Shown: positions 1 through 9,208 of the stretch, one piece after another
Layout of the letters: each line of letters starts with the position of its first letter
Numbering within the stretch: position 1 is the stretch's first letter
Source: Litchfieldella qijiaojingensis
GTDB lineage: Bacteria > Pseudomonadota > Gammaproteobacteria > Pseudomonadales > Halomonadaceae
Reading direction: 5' to 3'
Assembly (NCBI RefSeq): GCF_014651875.1
Contig: NZ_BMXS01000002.1
Location: 260,446 to 324,445 of the forward strand
Length of the DNA stretch: 64,000 nucleotides
Notes under the pieces: generated by a model
Seen by the model: only the letters and a program-made list of their open reading frames with translations
What the model was told of the DNA's origin: nothing
The model's database searches: none
Program-made: the position numbers and the translations under genes

Positions 1-1331
1 ACCGCGCCGTGGCCTCGGCTCGTGAAGGCCAGAAGGTTTGGGCCGCCATGACCGGCATGGAGCGCTCGCGCATTCTCAATCGCGCGGTGAGCCTGCTTCG
101 CGAGCGCAATGACGAGCTGGCAGAACTGGAAACCCTGAATACCGGCAAGCCGATCAGTGAAACCGCAGCGGTGGACATCGTCACCGGTGCCGATGCCATC
201 GAATATTTCGCTGGTCTGGCTCCAGCCATCGAGGGCACGCAAATTCCGCTACGCGAGTCCTCCTTCGTCTATACCCGTCGCGAGCCATTGGGCGTGGTCG
301 GCTCCATCGGCGCCTGGAACTACCCGATCCAGATCGCCTGCTGGAAGTCCGCACCGGCACTGGCCGCGGGCAATGCCGTAGTCTTCAAGCCCAGCGAGGT
401 CACCCCTCTGACCACCATGAAGCTGGCAGGGATCTTCACCGAGGCCGGTTTGCCCGACGGAGTGTTCAACGTGGTGCACGGCGAGGGTCGCGTCGGGCAG
501 ATGCTCACCGCCCATGAAGGCCTCGACAAGATTAGTTTCACCGGCGAGGTGGGCACCGGCAAGAAGGTGATGTCGGCTGCCGCAGGCTCGACGCTGAAGG
601 ATGTGACCATGGAGCTCGGTGGCAAGTCACCGCTGATCGTGTTCGACGACGCCGAACTGGATCGCGCCGCCGACGCCGCGATGATGGCCAACTTCTACTC
701 CAGTGGCCAGGTCTGCACCAACGGTACCCGAGTGTTCGTGCATCGTTCGGTCAAGGATGCCTTCGAAGCCAGGATCCAGGAGCGCGTGGCACGCATCAAG
801 GCCGGCAACCCCCTGGATCCCGAGGTCAATTTCGGCCCCCTGGTGAGCTTCGAACATCAGCGCAAGGTGCTGTCCTATATCGAGCTCGGCAAGCAGGAAG
901 GCGCCCGGGTCCTGGCCGGCGGCGAGCCGATGGCCGAAGGTGACTTCGCTCATGGCGCCTGGGCAGCCCCGACGGTATTCACCGACTGCACCGACGATAT
1001 GCGCATCGTGCGCGAAGAGATATTCGGCCCAGTGATGTCGGTGCTGGTCTTCGACGACGAGGATGAAGTGATCGCTCGCGCCAACGATACCTACTATGGT
1101 CTGGCCGCCGGCGTCTTCACCGAGAGCCTGGCCCGCGCACACCGCACCATCCATCGTCTGGAAGCCGGCATCTGCTGGATCAACACCTGGGGCGAGTCGC
1201 CGGCGGAGATGCCGGTGGGCGGCTACAAGCAGTCCGGTGTGGGCCGCGAGAACGGCATCTCGACGCTCGACCATTACACCCAGATCAAGTCGATCCAGGT
1301 GGAAATGGGACCGTTCCAAGCGGTGTTCTAA
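1..1331 (+). CDS. betB: Betaine aldehyde dehydrogenase (5' end outside window)
   Basis: NAD(P)+-dependent oxidation of betaine aldehyde to glycine betaine, the second step of osmoprotectant synthesis from choline. The reading frame is open to the left edge, so roughly 45-50 N-terminal residues of a ~490-residue enzyme are missing; the GTG at base 9 is internal. Seen: the NAD-binding region GSIGAWNYP, the catalytic glutamate in MELGGKSPL, the catalytic cysteine in [11 protein letters not shown], and the C-terminal signature [17 protein letters not shown] typical of BetB. betA follows 152 bp downstream on the same strand. The usual order betI-betB-betA would place the regulator just left of the window. 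Family assignment is firm. Confidence 0.95.
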   Translation, partial: RAVASAREGQKVWAAMTGMERSRILNRAVSLLRERNDELAELETLNTGKPISETAAVDIVTGADAIEYFAGLAPAIEGTQIPLRESSFVYTRREPLGVVGSIGAWNYPIQIACWKSAPALAAGNAVVFKPSEVTPLTTMKLAGIFTEAGLPDGVFNVVHGEGRVGQMLTAHEGLDKISFTGEVGTGKKVMSAAAGSTLKDVTMELGGKSPLIVFDDAELDRAADAAMMANFYSSGQVCTNGTRVFVHRSVKDAFEARIQERVARIKAGNPLDPEVNFGPLVSFEHQRKVLSYIELGKQEGARVLAGGEPMAEGDFAHGAWAAPTVFTDCTDDMRIVREEIFGPVMSVLVFDDEDEVIARANDTYYGLAAGVFTESLARAHRTIHRLEAGICWINTWGESPAEMPVGGYKQSGVGRENGISTLDHYTQIKSIQVEMGPFQAVF

Positions 1332-1348
1332 CGAGTTGCTCCCAACAT

Positions 1349-1443
1349 ACCGGGAGGCATGACGCGAAGACGCTATGAACCCATCCCTGGGCGCTCGGCA
1401 TTTTCTTCCCTGAAAATGACGCTTCGCTTTCATGCCTCCCGGT
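1349..1443. repeat. Long imperfect palindrome between betB and betA (ERIC-like)
   Basis: The arms 1349-1369 and 1422-1443 are near-perfect reverse complements (ACCGGGAGGCATGA with CGAAG against CTTCG with TCATGCCTCCCGGT). They enclose about 52 bp that holds a further short hairpin (TTTTC-TTCCCT-GAAAA). Size and layout recall ERIC-type intergenic repeats. In betBA mRNA it would fold into a long hairpin ending about 40 bases before the betA start. Confidence 0.7.
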
Positions 1444-1483
1444 ACGGATATCCCCTCTCCGGCAGATTTCTTCAGGAGGCATC

Positions 1484-3181
1484 ATGTCTCAGACCCATGA
1501 ATACGACTACATCATCATCGGCGCCGGCTCGGCCGGCAACGTGCTGGCCACGCGCCTCACCGAAGACGCCGATGTCAGCGTGCTGCTGCTCGAAGCCGGC
1601 GGCCCGGACCATCGTTTCGATTTCCGCACCCAGATGCCCGCCGCGCTGGCCTATCCCCTACAGGGCAAGCGCTACAACTGGGCGTTCGAGACCGACCCGG
1701 AACCCCATATGGACAACCGCCGCATGGAGTGCGGCCGCGGCAAAGGACTGGGCGGATCTTCGCTGATCAACGGCATGTGCTACATCCGCGGCAATGCCTT
1801 GGACTACGACAACTGGGCCAAGGCATCCGGTCTCGAGGACTGGACCTACGCCGACTGCCTGCCCTATTTCAAGAAGGCTGAAACGCGTGACATCGGCCCC
1901 AACGACTATCATGGCGGTGATGGGCCGGTCAGCGTGACCACTCCCAAGCCCGGCAACAACCCCCTCTACCATGCCTTCATCGAGGCTGGGGTACAGGCCG
2001 GTTACCCAAAGACCGAAGACGTCAACGGTTACCAGCAGGAAGGCTTCGGTCCCATGGACCGCTTCGTCACGCCCAACGGGCGTCGCGCTTCCACCGCCCG
2101 GGGCTATCTGGATCAAGCCAGGCAGCGGCCCAACCTGACCATCGTCACCCGTGCCACCACCGATCGCATCCTGTTCGAAAACAAGCGTGCCGTGGGGGTG
2201 AGCTATCTGCACAAGCGCCAGCCGGTGGAAGCCCGCGCTCGCCGCGAGGTGCTGCTGTGTAGCGGTGCCATCGCCTCTCCACAGATCCTGCTGCGTTCGG
2301 GCATCGGCAACCCCGAACATCTCAAGGAGTTCGGCATTCCGGTAGTGCATGACTTGAAAGGCGTCGGCGAAAATCTCCAGGACCACTTGGAGATGTACAT
2401 CCAGTACGAATGCAAGCAGCCGATCTCGCTGTATCCGGCGCTGAAGTGGTACAACCAGCCAAAGATCGGTGCCGAGTGGCTGTTCCTCGGTACCGGCATC
2501 GGCGCCAGTAACCAATTCGAGGCGGCCGGATTCATCCGTACCCGCGACGAGGAGGAGTGGCCCAATCTGCAGTACCACTTCCTGCCTATCGCCATCAGCT
2601 ACAATGGCAAGAGTGCGGTGCAGGCTCATGGTTTCCAGGCCCACGTCGGTTCGATGCGCTCCGAAAGCCGCGGACGTATCCGCCTCACCTCGCTCGACCC
2701 GCGCCAAGCCCCCAGCATCCTGTTCAACTACATGTCCAAGGACAAGGACTGGCAGGAATTCCGTGATGCCATTCGCCTGACCCGCGAGATCATGCAGCAG
2801 CCCGCCATGGCCCCCTACCGTGGCCGCGAGATCTCCCCCGGCCCTGACGTGCAGTCCGACGCCGAGCTGGACGCCTTCGTACGTGCTCATGCCGAAACCG
2901 CCTACCACCCCTGCGGTAGCTGCAAGATGGGCTACGACGACATGGCGGTGGTCGACGGCGAGGGGCGCGTGCACGGCATGCACGGCCTCCGGGTGGTGGA
3001 TGCCTCGCTGTTCCCGGTCATCCCTACCGGCAACCTCAACGCCCCGACCATCATGCTGGCCGAAAAGATCGCCGACAGGATTCGCGGCCGCGAACCGTTG
3101 CCGCGCTCGCAGGCCCCCTACTACGTCGCCAACGGTGCCCCAGCCCGCACTGCCCCCCAGGTCGGGTCCCAAGCGGGATAG
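1484..3181 (+). CDS. betA: Choline dehydrogenase
   Basis: FAD-dependent GMC-family oxidoreductase, 565 residues, the usual BetA length. It oxidises choline to betaine aldehyde (and can carry out the next step) and is normally membrane-associated. Seen: the N-terminal dinucleotide-binding motif [12 protein letters not shown] (residues about 11-22), the GGSSLINGM loop near residue 90, the GMC signature [15 protein letters not shown] near residue 260, the catalytic histidine in [11 protein letters not shown] (His475) and [12 protein letters not shown] near the C-terminus. Start set by AGGAGG at 1474-1479. With betB it forms a choline-to-betaine operon, consistent with a halophile. Confidence 0.96.
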   Translation: MSQTHEYDYIIIGAGSAGNVLATRLTEDADVSVLLLEAGGPDHRFDFRTQMPAALAYPLQGKRYNWAFETDPEPHMDNRRMECGRGKGLGGSSLINGMCYIRGNALDYDNWAKASGLEDWTYADCLPYFKKAETRDIGPNDYHGGDGPVSVTTPKPGNNPLYHAFIEAGVQAGYPKTEDVNGYQQEGFGPMDRFVTPNGRRASTARGYLDQARQRPNLTIVTRATTDRILFENKRAVGVSYLHKRQPVEARARREVLLCSGAIASPQILLRSGIGNPEHLKEFGIPVVHDLKGVGENLQDHLEMYIQYECKQPISLYPALKWYNQPKIGAEWLFLGTGIGASNQFEAAGFIRTRDEEEWPNLQYHFLPIAISYNGKSAVQAHGFQAHVGSMRSESRGRIRLTSLDPRQAPSILFNYMSKDKDWQEFRDAIRLTREIMQQPAMAPYRGREISPGPDVQSDAELDAFVRAHAETAYHPCGSCKMGYDDMAVVDGEGRVHGMHGLRVVDASLFPVIPTGNLNAPTIMLAEKIADRIRGREPLPRSQAPYYVANGAPARTAPQVGSQAG

Positions 3182-3222
3182 CGATATCCGTGTCAGTACA
3201 TCTCATGGGTGCATACCCACTT

Positions 3223-3249
3223 CACCCCACCCCCGGTGGGGTGTTTTTT
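3223..3249 (+). terminator. Rho-independent terminator after betBA
   Basis: Perfect 8-bp stem CACCCCAC/GTGGGGTG (3223-3230 and 3236-3243) with a 5-base loop, followed directly by six T (3244-3249). It lies 42 bp after the betA stop and closes the betBA operon. Confidence 0.9.
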
Positions 3250-3371
3250 ATCCCATGCTTGTAAGCTCACTGGCGATGGATTCGCCCCCAACTCGACTGC
3301 CGAAAATGGCCAGTAACGCGTTGGTGCTTCAATGTAATCTTGAGAGCACCCAATCAGGAAAGGGGCATTCC

Positions 3372-4271
3372 ATGCCGCTGGATTCCACGCTTCGCCTGTT
3401 GCTGCTCTCTGCGCTGTGGGGCGCGAGTTTTCTGTTCATGCGCATCGTTGCGCCGGAGTTGGGCGCCTTTTCCACTGCTTTTCTCCGGGTATTGCTGGGC
3501 GCCCTGGGTTTGATCGTGATTCTTGCGACCATACGGGTGCGTTGGAATTTTCAAGGAAAGGGGCTGACCGCGCTGCTGATCGGCATGATCAATTCCGGCA
3601 TTCCTTTCGCCATGTTCTGCATCGCAGCGCAGTATTTGCCTGCAGGTTATTCAGCCATATTCAACGCCACCACGCCGCTGCTGGGTGTGATGATTGGCGC
3701 CGGCTTCTTTCATGAAGCGATGACGCGGGATCGGTTGATTGGCGTGTCACTGGGATTGATCGGCGTTGCGGTACTGGTACAGACCGGACCGGTCGCCATG
3801 GATCACCAGTTGCTGATTGGCGCCCTGGCCTGCTTGATCGCTGCCGGTTGCTATGGACTCGCGGGCTTTCTGGTGCGACGCTGGGTCACCCAGCGAGGGG
3901 GACTGGACTCACGCCTTCTGGCGGTAGGTTCACAGATAGGGGCGACGCTGCTGCTGACACCACTGATGCTACTCGAAGCGGGGTCCAGGCCAACGCTGGC
4001 AGCGTGGTGGAATGCCGATATCTGGTGGGCCATGCTGGCCTTGGGGCTAGCCTGCACCTCGCTGGCCTACCTGCTGTATTTCCGCTTGCTGCAGGATCTC
4101 GGACCGGTGAAGCCCTTGACGGTCACCATGCTGGTACCGCCTTTCGGGGTACTGTGGGGTGCCCTGTTTCTTGGCGAACAGGTAACGTCGGCCCATGTAA
4201 GCGGCGGGCTACTGATCGCACTCGCACTATGGGTCATCCTGTTCAAGGCTCCCCACCCACTCTTACGTTGA
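3372..4271 (+). CDS. EamA/DMT-family transporter
   Basis: Inner-membrane protein of 299 residues with about ten predicted hydrophobic segments, arranged as two EamA repeats (roughly residues 5-135 and 150-290). Typical signs are the N-terminal LLLSALWGASFLFMRI and the second-repeat end LFLGEQVTSAHVSGGLLI, where a conserved glutamate precedes the last two helices. The ATG at 3372 is chosen because AGGAAAGG lies just upstream; the frame is open far further upstream but overlaps betA. Members export amino acids, nucleosides or other metabolites; the substrate cannot be read from the sequence. It stands alone after the betBA terminator. Confidence 0.85.
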   Translation: MPLDSTLRLLLLSALWGASFLFMRIVAPELGAFSTAFLRVLLGALGLIVILATIRVRWNFQGKGLTALLIGMINSGIPFAMFCIAAQYLPAGYSAIFNATTPLLGVMIGAGFFHEAMTRDRLIGVSLGLIGVAVLVQTGPVAMDHQLLIGALACLIAAGCYGLAGFLVRRWVTQRGGLDSRLLAVGSQIGATLLLTPLMLLEAGSRPTLAAWWNADIWWAMLALGLACTSLAYLLYFRLLQDLGPVKPLTVTMLVPPFGVLWGALFLGEQVTSAHVSGGLLIALALWVILFKAPHPLLR

Positions 4272-4339
4272 TCTGCCCAGACCCTTTGCCGAAGCGACGA
4301 TAAACCGCCTCTGGCCACTATCGGTCAAATGGACTAGGC

Positions 4340-4366
4340 TTGAACAATTCAAACGCTTGTTAGAAT
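4340..4366 (+). promoter_or_regulatory. Candidate fadE promoter with fatty-acid-regulator half-site
   Basis: TTGAAC (4340-4345) and TAGAAT (4361-4366) resemble -35 and -10 boxes with a short 15-base spacer. The spacer holds TTCAAACGCTTG, similar to one half of the 18-bp palindrome found before the acyl-CoA dehydrogenase at 45.7 kb. A PsrA/TetR-type repressor binding here is inference. Confidence 0.4.
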
Positions 4367-4401
4367 ATCGTAGCACCCCTGCTCACTGATGGAGGTCTCG
4401 C

Positions 4402-6849
4402 ATGCTCCAACTCGCTCTCGTTGCCCTGGCCGTGGCCGGTTTATTGATCGTGATGCGCCGTGAGGCCGGCGCTCCGGCCGCGCTCGGTGTTCTGATCGTG
4501 CTTGGTATCGCCGGCATACTGTTCGGCGCCCCCCTGCTTGGCCTCGTGCTGTTGGTCGGAGCAGCCGTGATCGCCGCCTGTGGCCTGCCAACCCTACGTC
4601 GCCGCTGGCTGTCGCCGAAGATCTTCGCAATGTTCCAGAAGGTTGCGCCGAAGGTCTCAGACACCGAGCGAGTGGCCCTGGAAGCCGGCACCGTTGGCTG
4701 GGATGGCGAACTGTTCACCGGCCGACCGGCATGGGACAAGCTGCTCGCCTATCGCGATGATGGCCTGACCGAGGAGGAGCGTGCCTTCGTCGACAGGCAA
4801 TGCACGGTGGCCGCCGGCATGTGCAACGCCTGGGAGATCACCCGCGAGCGCGCCGACCTGCCGGCGGAGTTGTGGGATTACCTGAAGAAGGAAGGCTTCT
4901 TCGGCATGATCATCCCCAAGGAATATGGCGGCTTGGGCTTCTCGGCCAAGGCCCAGTCGGCGGTACTGCAGAAGCTTGCTGTCAACGAGACGCTGATGGT
5001 CACCGTAGGCGTGCCCAATTCGCTGGGGCCGGGCGAACTGCTACTCAAGTACGGCACCCAGCAGCAGAAGGACTATTACCTGCCACGGCTTGCTGACGGC
5101 CGCGAAATCCCCTGCTTCGGCCTCACCGGCCCACGGGCCGGCAGCGACGCCACCTCGCTGCCCGACACCGGTGTGGTCTGCAAACAGGTCGTCGACGGCG
5201 AGGAAGTCCTCGGCCTGCGCCTGAATTTCGAGAAACGCTGGATCACCTTGGCCCCCATCGCTACCGTGATCGGCCTGGCCTTCCGCATGTTCGACCCGGA
5301 TCACCTGCTAGGTAAGGAAGAGGATCTCGGCATCACCTGCGCGCTGATTCGCCGCAATACCGAGGGACTGGAGATTGGCCGTCGCCACCACCCGATCGGC
5401 AGTCCATTCATGAACGGGCCGATCAAGGGCAAGGACGTGTTCGTCCCCCTGGATACCATCATCGGCGGCCCCGAGATGGCCGGCCAGGGCTGGCGCATGC
5501 TCGTCGAGTGCCTATCGGTGGGTCGCTGCATCACCCTGCCCTCCGGCGCCACCGGCACTTCCCGCTATGCACTTGGCTGGACCGGTGGTTTCGCCCGCAT
5601 TCGTCGCCAATTCAACCTGCCGGTGGCGGAAATGGAAGGCGTCCAGGAACCATTGGCACGAATGGCTTCGCTCACCTACATTTCTCAAGCTGCGGTGATG
5701 CAGACCGCCAATCTGATCGATCACGGCGAAAAACCCGCGGTACCCTCGGCGATCCTCAAGAGCCAGCTCACCGAATTCCAGCGTAACGTGCTGGCCGATG
5801 CCATGGACATTCACGGTGGCAAGGCCGTGACCTTGGGACCGCGCAATTACATCGGCATCGGCTACAGCGCCAACCCAGTGGCGATCACCGTGGAAGGTGC
5901 CAATATCATGACCCGCAACCTGATGATCTTCGGCCAGGGGGCGATCCGCTGCCATCCCTACGTGCTGGAAGAACTGGCCGCCCAGGAAGCCAATGACCCA
6001 CAGGCGTTCGACAAAGCCTTCTTCGCTCATGCTGGCTTGATCTTCGGCAACGCCGCCCGTGCCTTCACCCAACGGCTGGGATTGGGCAAGGCCGCCACCC
6101 CCTTCGACGAGGTCGCCGCGCCTTACGCCCAGGATGTCGCGCGGCTTGCGGCTGGCTTCGGGCTATGCGCCGATGCCGCCATGGCCAGCCTTGGCGCGGA
6201 CCTCAAATCGCGCGAGATGCTCTCGGCGCGTCTTGGCGACGTACTCTCCAACCTCTACCTGACGTCAATGGTGCTGAAACACTGGCATGAATCGGACAAG
6301 GTCGAAGGTGAAGCGACGCTACTTCACTATAGTTGCCAGACGCTGCTGTACCGTGCCGAGCAAGCGCTGGTCGAACTGTTCGATAACCTACCCAACCGGG
6401 CGCTGGGCAAGTTGCTCTCGGTCGTGGTGATGCCGCTGGGGCGCCGCTGGCATAAACCCAAGGACGACCTGACTCGCGAGATCGCCCAGAGCGTCTCCCA
6501 CCATACCAGCCTGCGCAGCAAGTTGATCGACTACACCTGGGACCAGCAGGACGGTCAGCGGGAAAACCCCTTGGCTCGCTACAATGCCCTGCTTGCGGAC
6601 TACCCCAAGGCCGAGCCCATCTACCGCAAGGTCAACAAGGCTTATGCCAAGGGCGAGCTGCCGGTGGAAGCCCTGCACCCGGAACAGCGTGTCGAAGCGG
6701 CGCTGGAAGCCGGTATCCTCAGCGAGGAAGAGGCACACTTCATGCGCGAGTTCGAGGCCGAGGTCCTGGATATGCTCAGTGTCGACGACTTCGCCTTCGA
6801 CGCCTTCGCCCAGCAGCAGGATAAGGTGGTCTGGCACAACGCCGCTTAG
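4402..6849 (+). CDS. fadE: FadE-type acyl-CoA dehydrogenase
   Basis: FAD enzyme for the first step of fatty-acid beta-oxidation, converting acyl-CoA to trans-2-enoyl-CoA. At 815 residues it matches the large FadE (YafH) family rather than the ~390-residue classic type. Two or three hydrophobic segments in residues 1-60 suggest membrane association. The acyl-CoA dehydrogenase core runs from about residue 110 to 520 (IIPKEYGGLGFSAKAQS, CFGLTGPRAGSDATS, VEGANIMTRNLMIFGQGAIRCHPY), followed by the FadE-specific C-terminal domain to the end. Single-gene unit; its downstream region is the REP-like array, where the last codons of this gene recur. Confidence 0.93.
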   Translation: MLQLALVALAVAGLLIVMRREAGAPAALGVLIVLGIAGILFGAPLLGLVLLVGAAVIAACGLPTLRRRWLSPKIFAMFQKVAPKVSDTERVALEAGTVGWDGELFTGRPAWDKLLAYRDDGLTEEERAFVDRQCTVAAGMCNAWEITRERADLPAELWDYLKKEGFFGMIIPKEYGGLGFSAKAQSAVLQKLAVNETLMVTVGVPNSLGPGELLLKYGTQQQKDYYLPRLADGREIPCFGLTGPRAGSDATSLPDTGVVCKQVVDGEEVLGLRLNFEKRWITLAPIATVIGLAFRMFDPDHLLGKEEDLGITCALIRRNTEGLEIGRRHHPIGSPFMNGPIKGKDVFVPLDTIIGGPEMAGQGWRMLVECLSVGRCITLPSGATGTSRYALGWTGGFARIRRQFNLPVAEMEGVQEPLARMASLTYISQAAVMQTANLIDHGEKPAVPSAILKSQLTEFQRNVLADAMDIHGGKAVTLGPRNYIGIGYSANPVAITVEGANIMTRNLMIFGQGAIRCHPYVLEELAAQEANDPQAFDKAFFAHAGLIFGNAARAFTQRLGLGKAATPFDEVAAPYAQDVARLAAGFGLCADAAMASLGADLKSREMLSARLGDVLSNLYLTSMVLKHWHESDKVEGEATLLHYSCQTLLYRAEQALVELFDNLPNRALGKLLSVVVMPLGRRWHKPKDDLTREIAQSVSHHTSLRSKLIDYTWDQQDGQRENPLARYNALLADYPKAEPIYRKVNKAYAKGELPVEALHPEQRVEAALEAGILSEEEAHFMREFEAEVLDMLSVDDFAFDAFAQQQDKVVWHNAA

Positions 6850-6897
6850 GGAAGGCTGAAAACGTTCCAAGCAGTTTGTGGGAACGCAATTCATTGC

Positions 6898-7222
6898 GCG
6901 ATCCGGCCGCTAGGCTGGCTGAGATGGCATAACCATCGCGCCCACGGGTGCTCCTACACAAGGTGCATAGCCCAGCGCTTGCCTTTGGCACTGGGCTCTT
7001 GTAGGAGCCGCCGTGGCGGCGATCCGGCCGCCAGGCCGGCTGAGGTGGCATAACCATCGCGCCCACGGGCGCTCCTACACAAGGTGCGTTGCCCAGCGCT
7101 TGCCTTTGGCACTGGGGCTCTTGTAGGAGCCGCCGTGGCGGCGATCCGGCCGCCAGGCCGGCTGAGGTGGCATAACCCATAACCATCGCGCCCACGGGCG
7201 CTCCTACAGAAGGTGCGTTGGC
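6898..7222. repeat. Three tandem REP-like repeats (121-122 bp units)
   Basis: Three copies begin with GATCCGGCCGC at 6900, 7021 and 7143. Each unit has GCCGGCTGAGGTGGCATAAC, then CGCGCCCACGGGCGCTCCTACA, then about 40 bp including CAGCGCTTGCCTTTGGCACTGG, then TGTAGGAGCCGCCGTGGCGGCGAT. GCTCCTACA and TGTAGGAGC form inverted pairs within and between units, as in REP elements of gammaproteobacteria. The third unit is cut off after its first half and carries a 7-bp insertion (CATAACC doubled). The array fills the whole 408-bp space between the convergent genes fadE and the SLC13 permease. No gene is seen in it. Confidence 0.85.
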
Positions 7223-7257
7223 ACAACGCCGATTAAGGTCGAAGCATTAGGGAAACC

Positions 7258-9078
7258 CTACAAAGGCCAGACCACCAATATCATCGGAATCGCCACCACC
7301 AACACCAACAACGACATCGGCAGGCCGAGCTTCCAGTAGTCACCGAAACGGTAGCCGGCCGGCCCCATTACCAGGGTGTTGGACTGATGGCCGATAGGCG
7401 TCAAGAAGGCGCATGAAGCGCTTACCGCCACCACCATCAGGAATGGATCCAGCGAGAGGTCGAAGCCCCGGGCCAGACTGGCGGCGATGGGCGCCATCAG
7501 CAGCGCCGCGGCAGCGTTGTTGATCACATTGGACAACAGCATCGAGATCACGAACAGGCCTACCAGTGTGGCCACGGGAGGCCATTGTCCGCCGAAAGCC
7601 AGCAAGGACTCGGCGATCAGCGCCGCGCCACCGCTGGTCTCCAGCGCCTGGCCCACGGGTATCATCGCCCCCAATAGCACGATCACCGGCCCATCGACGG
7701 CTTGGTAGGCATCGCGCAGCGGCAGAATCCCTGCCATTAGCGATATCGCCGCAGCCGACGACAGGGCCACCGCAGCCGGCAACAGGTCCAGCAGCATGGC
7801 GAGGATCGCCGCGACGAAGATGCCCACCGACAGCAGCAGCATGCGCGGTTGCCCCAGGGTCAGGTTGCGACTGGCCAGCGGCAGGCAACCCAACGTGGCC
7901 AGACTCTCGCCCAGCTCCCCCTCGTCGCCCTGCAACAGCAACACATCGCCGGGTTGGAAGCGGATGTCGCGCAGCCGTTGCTTAAGGCGCTCCCCATCAC
8001 GGGCCACCGCTACCAGATGCAGCCCGTGCTGGTTGAGCAAACGCAACTGGCCCACGGTGCGATTGACCATCATCGAGTCGTTGCGCACCACGGCCTCGAC
8101 CAACTGCAATGACTCGGTGTCGACCTGGCGCGCATTCTCGCTGTCCTCCCGCTCGTCGGACGCCACTGCCTCGGCCGTCTCATCGCCATCCTCATGACTG
8201 CCCAGCGTCAATCCGGCCTTGTTCTCGAGCAGCTTCATCTGCTCGGGATCGGCTTCCACCAGCAGCACATCACCTTCGCCCAACACCCCCATGAAGGCAT
8301 GGCCGGCATGGCGTCGTTCCTCGCGCATCACCGCCAGCACCGGGATCATCTCGCCGCACGCCTGATGCAGCTCGCGCAAGGTCCAGCCACGCGCCTTGGA
8401 GTCCTCGGTCACGCGCAGTTCGCTGAGATAATGGGCGGTGTCGAAGAGCTCCTCGGCCGAGGACTGCCCCTCGCGTCGCGGGGTCAGGCGCCAGCCCAGC
8501 AGGACGATGAACAGCAACCCCGCCAGGGCGACCGCCGCTCCGACCGGCGTGAAGGAGAACATGCCGAAGTTGTCCCCGGTCTGAGCGCCTCGGTAGCTGG
8601 CGATGATGATATTGGGCGGCGTGCCGATCAGCGTCATCAAGCCACCCAGTAGGGAGCCAAAGGCCAGTGGCATCAGCAGCAATGACGGAGGACTATCGTG
8701 CTCGCGCGCCATGCGAATCGCCACCGGCAACATCAGCGCCAACGCGCCGACATTGTTCATCACCGCCGAGAGCACCAACACGGTACCGGTCAGCACCAGC
8801 AATTGCAGCAACAGGCGGTCGCCTACCTTCAGCGCCTGCTCGGCGATCACGTCGACCACGCCCGAGCGCTCGAAGCCCTTGCTCAGCACCAGCACCGCCG
8901 CGACGGTGATCACAGCGGGATGCCCAAAGCCCAGAAAGGCCTCGCTCGTTGGTACCAACCCCAGCACGACACTGGCCAGCAGCGCCGTCAGCGCCACCAG
9001 ATCGTAGCGAATCCGTCCCCAGACGAACGCCGCCAGGATCGCCCCCAGCACGATGAACACCAGCGTGGTATCCGACAT
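7258..9078 (-). CDS. SLC13-family permease with TrkA-C domains (YfbS-like)
   Basis: Inner-membrane protein of 606 residues. Hydrophobic blocks at about residues 1-200 and 400-606 carry the CitMHS/SLC13 fold; a soluble middle part (about 205-390) holds two TrkA-C-like domains, for example DVLLVEADPEQMKLL and DVLLLQGDEGELGESL. Family marks are GFGHPAVITVAAVLVLS, LLGGLMTLIGTPPNIIIASYR and, near the C-terminus, SCAFLTPIGHQSNTLVMGP. E. coli YfbS (about 610 residues) has the same layout. It probably moves sulfate, a dicarboxylate or another anion with Na+; the substrate is not decidable here. Confidence 0.88.
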   Translation of the reverse strand: MSDTTLVFIVLGAILAAFVWGRIRYDLVALTALLASVVLGLVPTSEAFLGFGHPAVITVAAVLVLSKGFERSGVVDVIAEQALKVGDRLLLQLLVLTGTVLVLSAVMNNVGALALMLPVAIRMAREHDSPPSLLLMPLAFGSLLGGLMTLIGTPPNIIIASYRGAQTGDNFGMFSFTPVGAAVALAGLLFIVLLGWRLTPRREGQSSAEELFDTAHYLSELRVTEDSKARGWTLRELHQACGEMIPVLAVMREERRHAGHAFMGVLGEGDVLLVEADPEQMKLLENKAGLTLGSHEDGDETAEAVASDEREDSENARQVDTESLQLVEAVVRNDSMMVNRTVGQLRLLNQHGLHLVAVARDGERLKQRLRDIRFQPGDVLLLQGDEGELGESLATLGCLPLASRNLTLGQPRMLLLSVGIFVAAILAMLLDLLPAAVALSSAAAISLMAGILPLRDAYQAVDGPVIVLLGAMIPVGQALETSGGAALIAESLLAFGGQWPPVATLVGLFVISMLLSNVINNAAAALLMAPIAASLARGFDLSLDPFLMVVAVSASCAFLTPIGHQSNTLVMGPAGYRFGDYWKLGLPMSLLVLVVAIPMILVVWPL

Positions 9079-9157
9079 TCGCCATCACCTCCCTGTGCCT
9101 CTCCGCCCCGCAGTCCAGCATACCGTGCCGGACGCTACGATGCTCACCGTCGGTTCA

Positions 9158-9191
9158 CAATAAAATGCCCCGGCTGTCTCCAGCCGGGGCA
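9158..9191 (-). terminator. Terminator of the acyl-CoA operon
   Basis: Ten-bp perfect stem TGCCCCGGCT/AGCCGGGGCA (9166-9175, 9182-9191) with a 6-base loop. Read on the minus strand it is followed by TTTTATTG. It lies 18 bp after the stop of the enoyl-CoA hydratase and closes the three-gene operon. Confidence 0.85.
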
Positions 9192-9208
9192 CCGTATGCA
9201 AGACGACA

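Noticed and set aside
1658-3172. Long minus-strand open frame (504 codons) opposite betA
   Set aside because: It is the shadow of a strongly supported GMC oxidoreductase gene in high-GC sequence; its translation is low in structure and matches no family.
6898-7222. CRISPR array at the fadE repeats
   Set aside because: Units of 121-122 bp repeat in full with no variable spacers.
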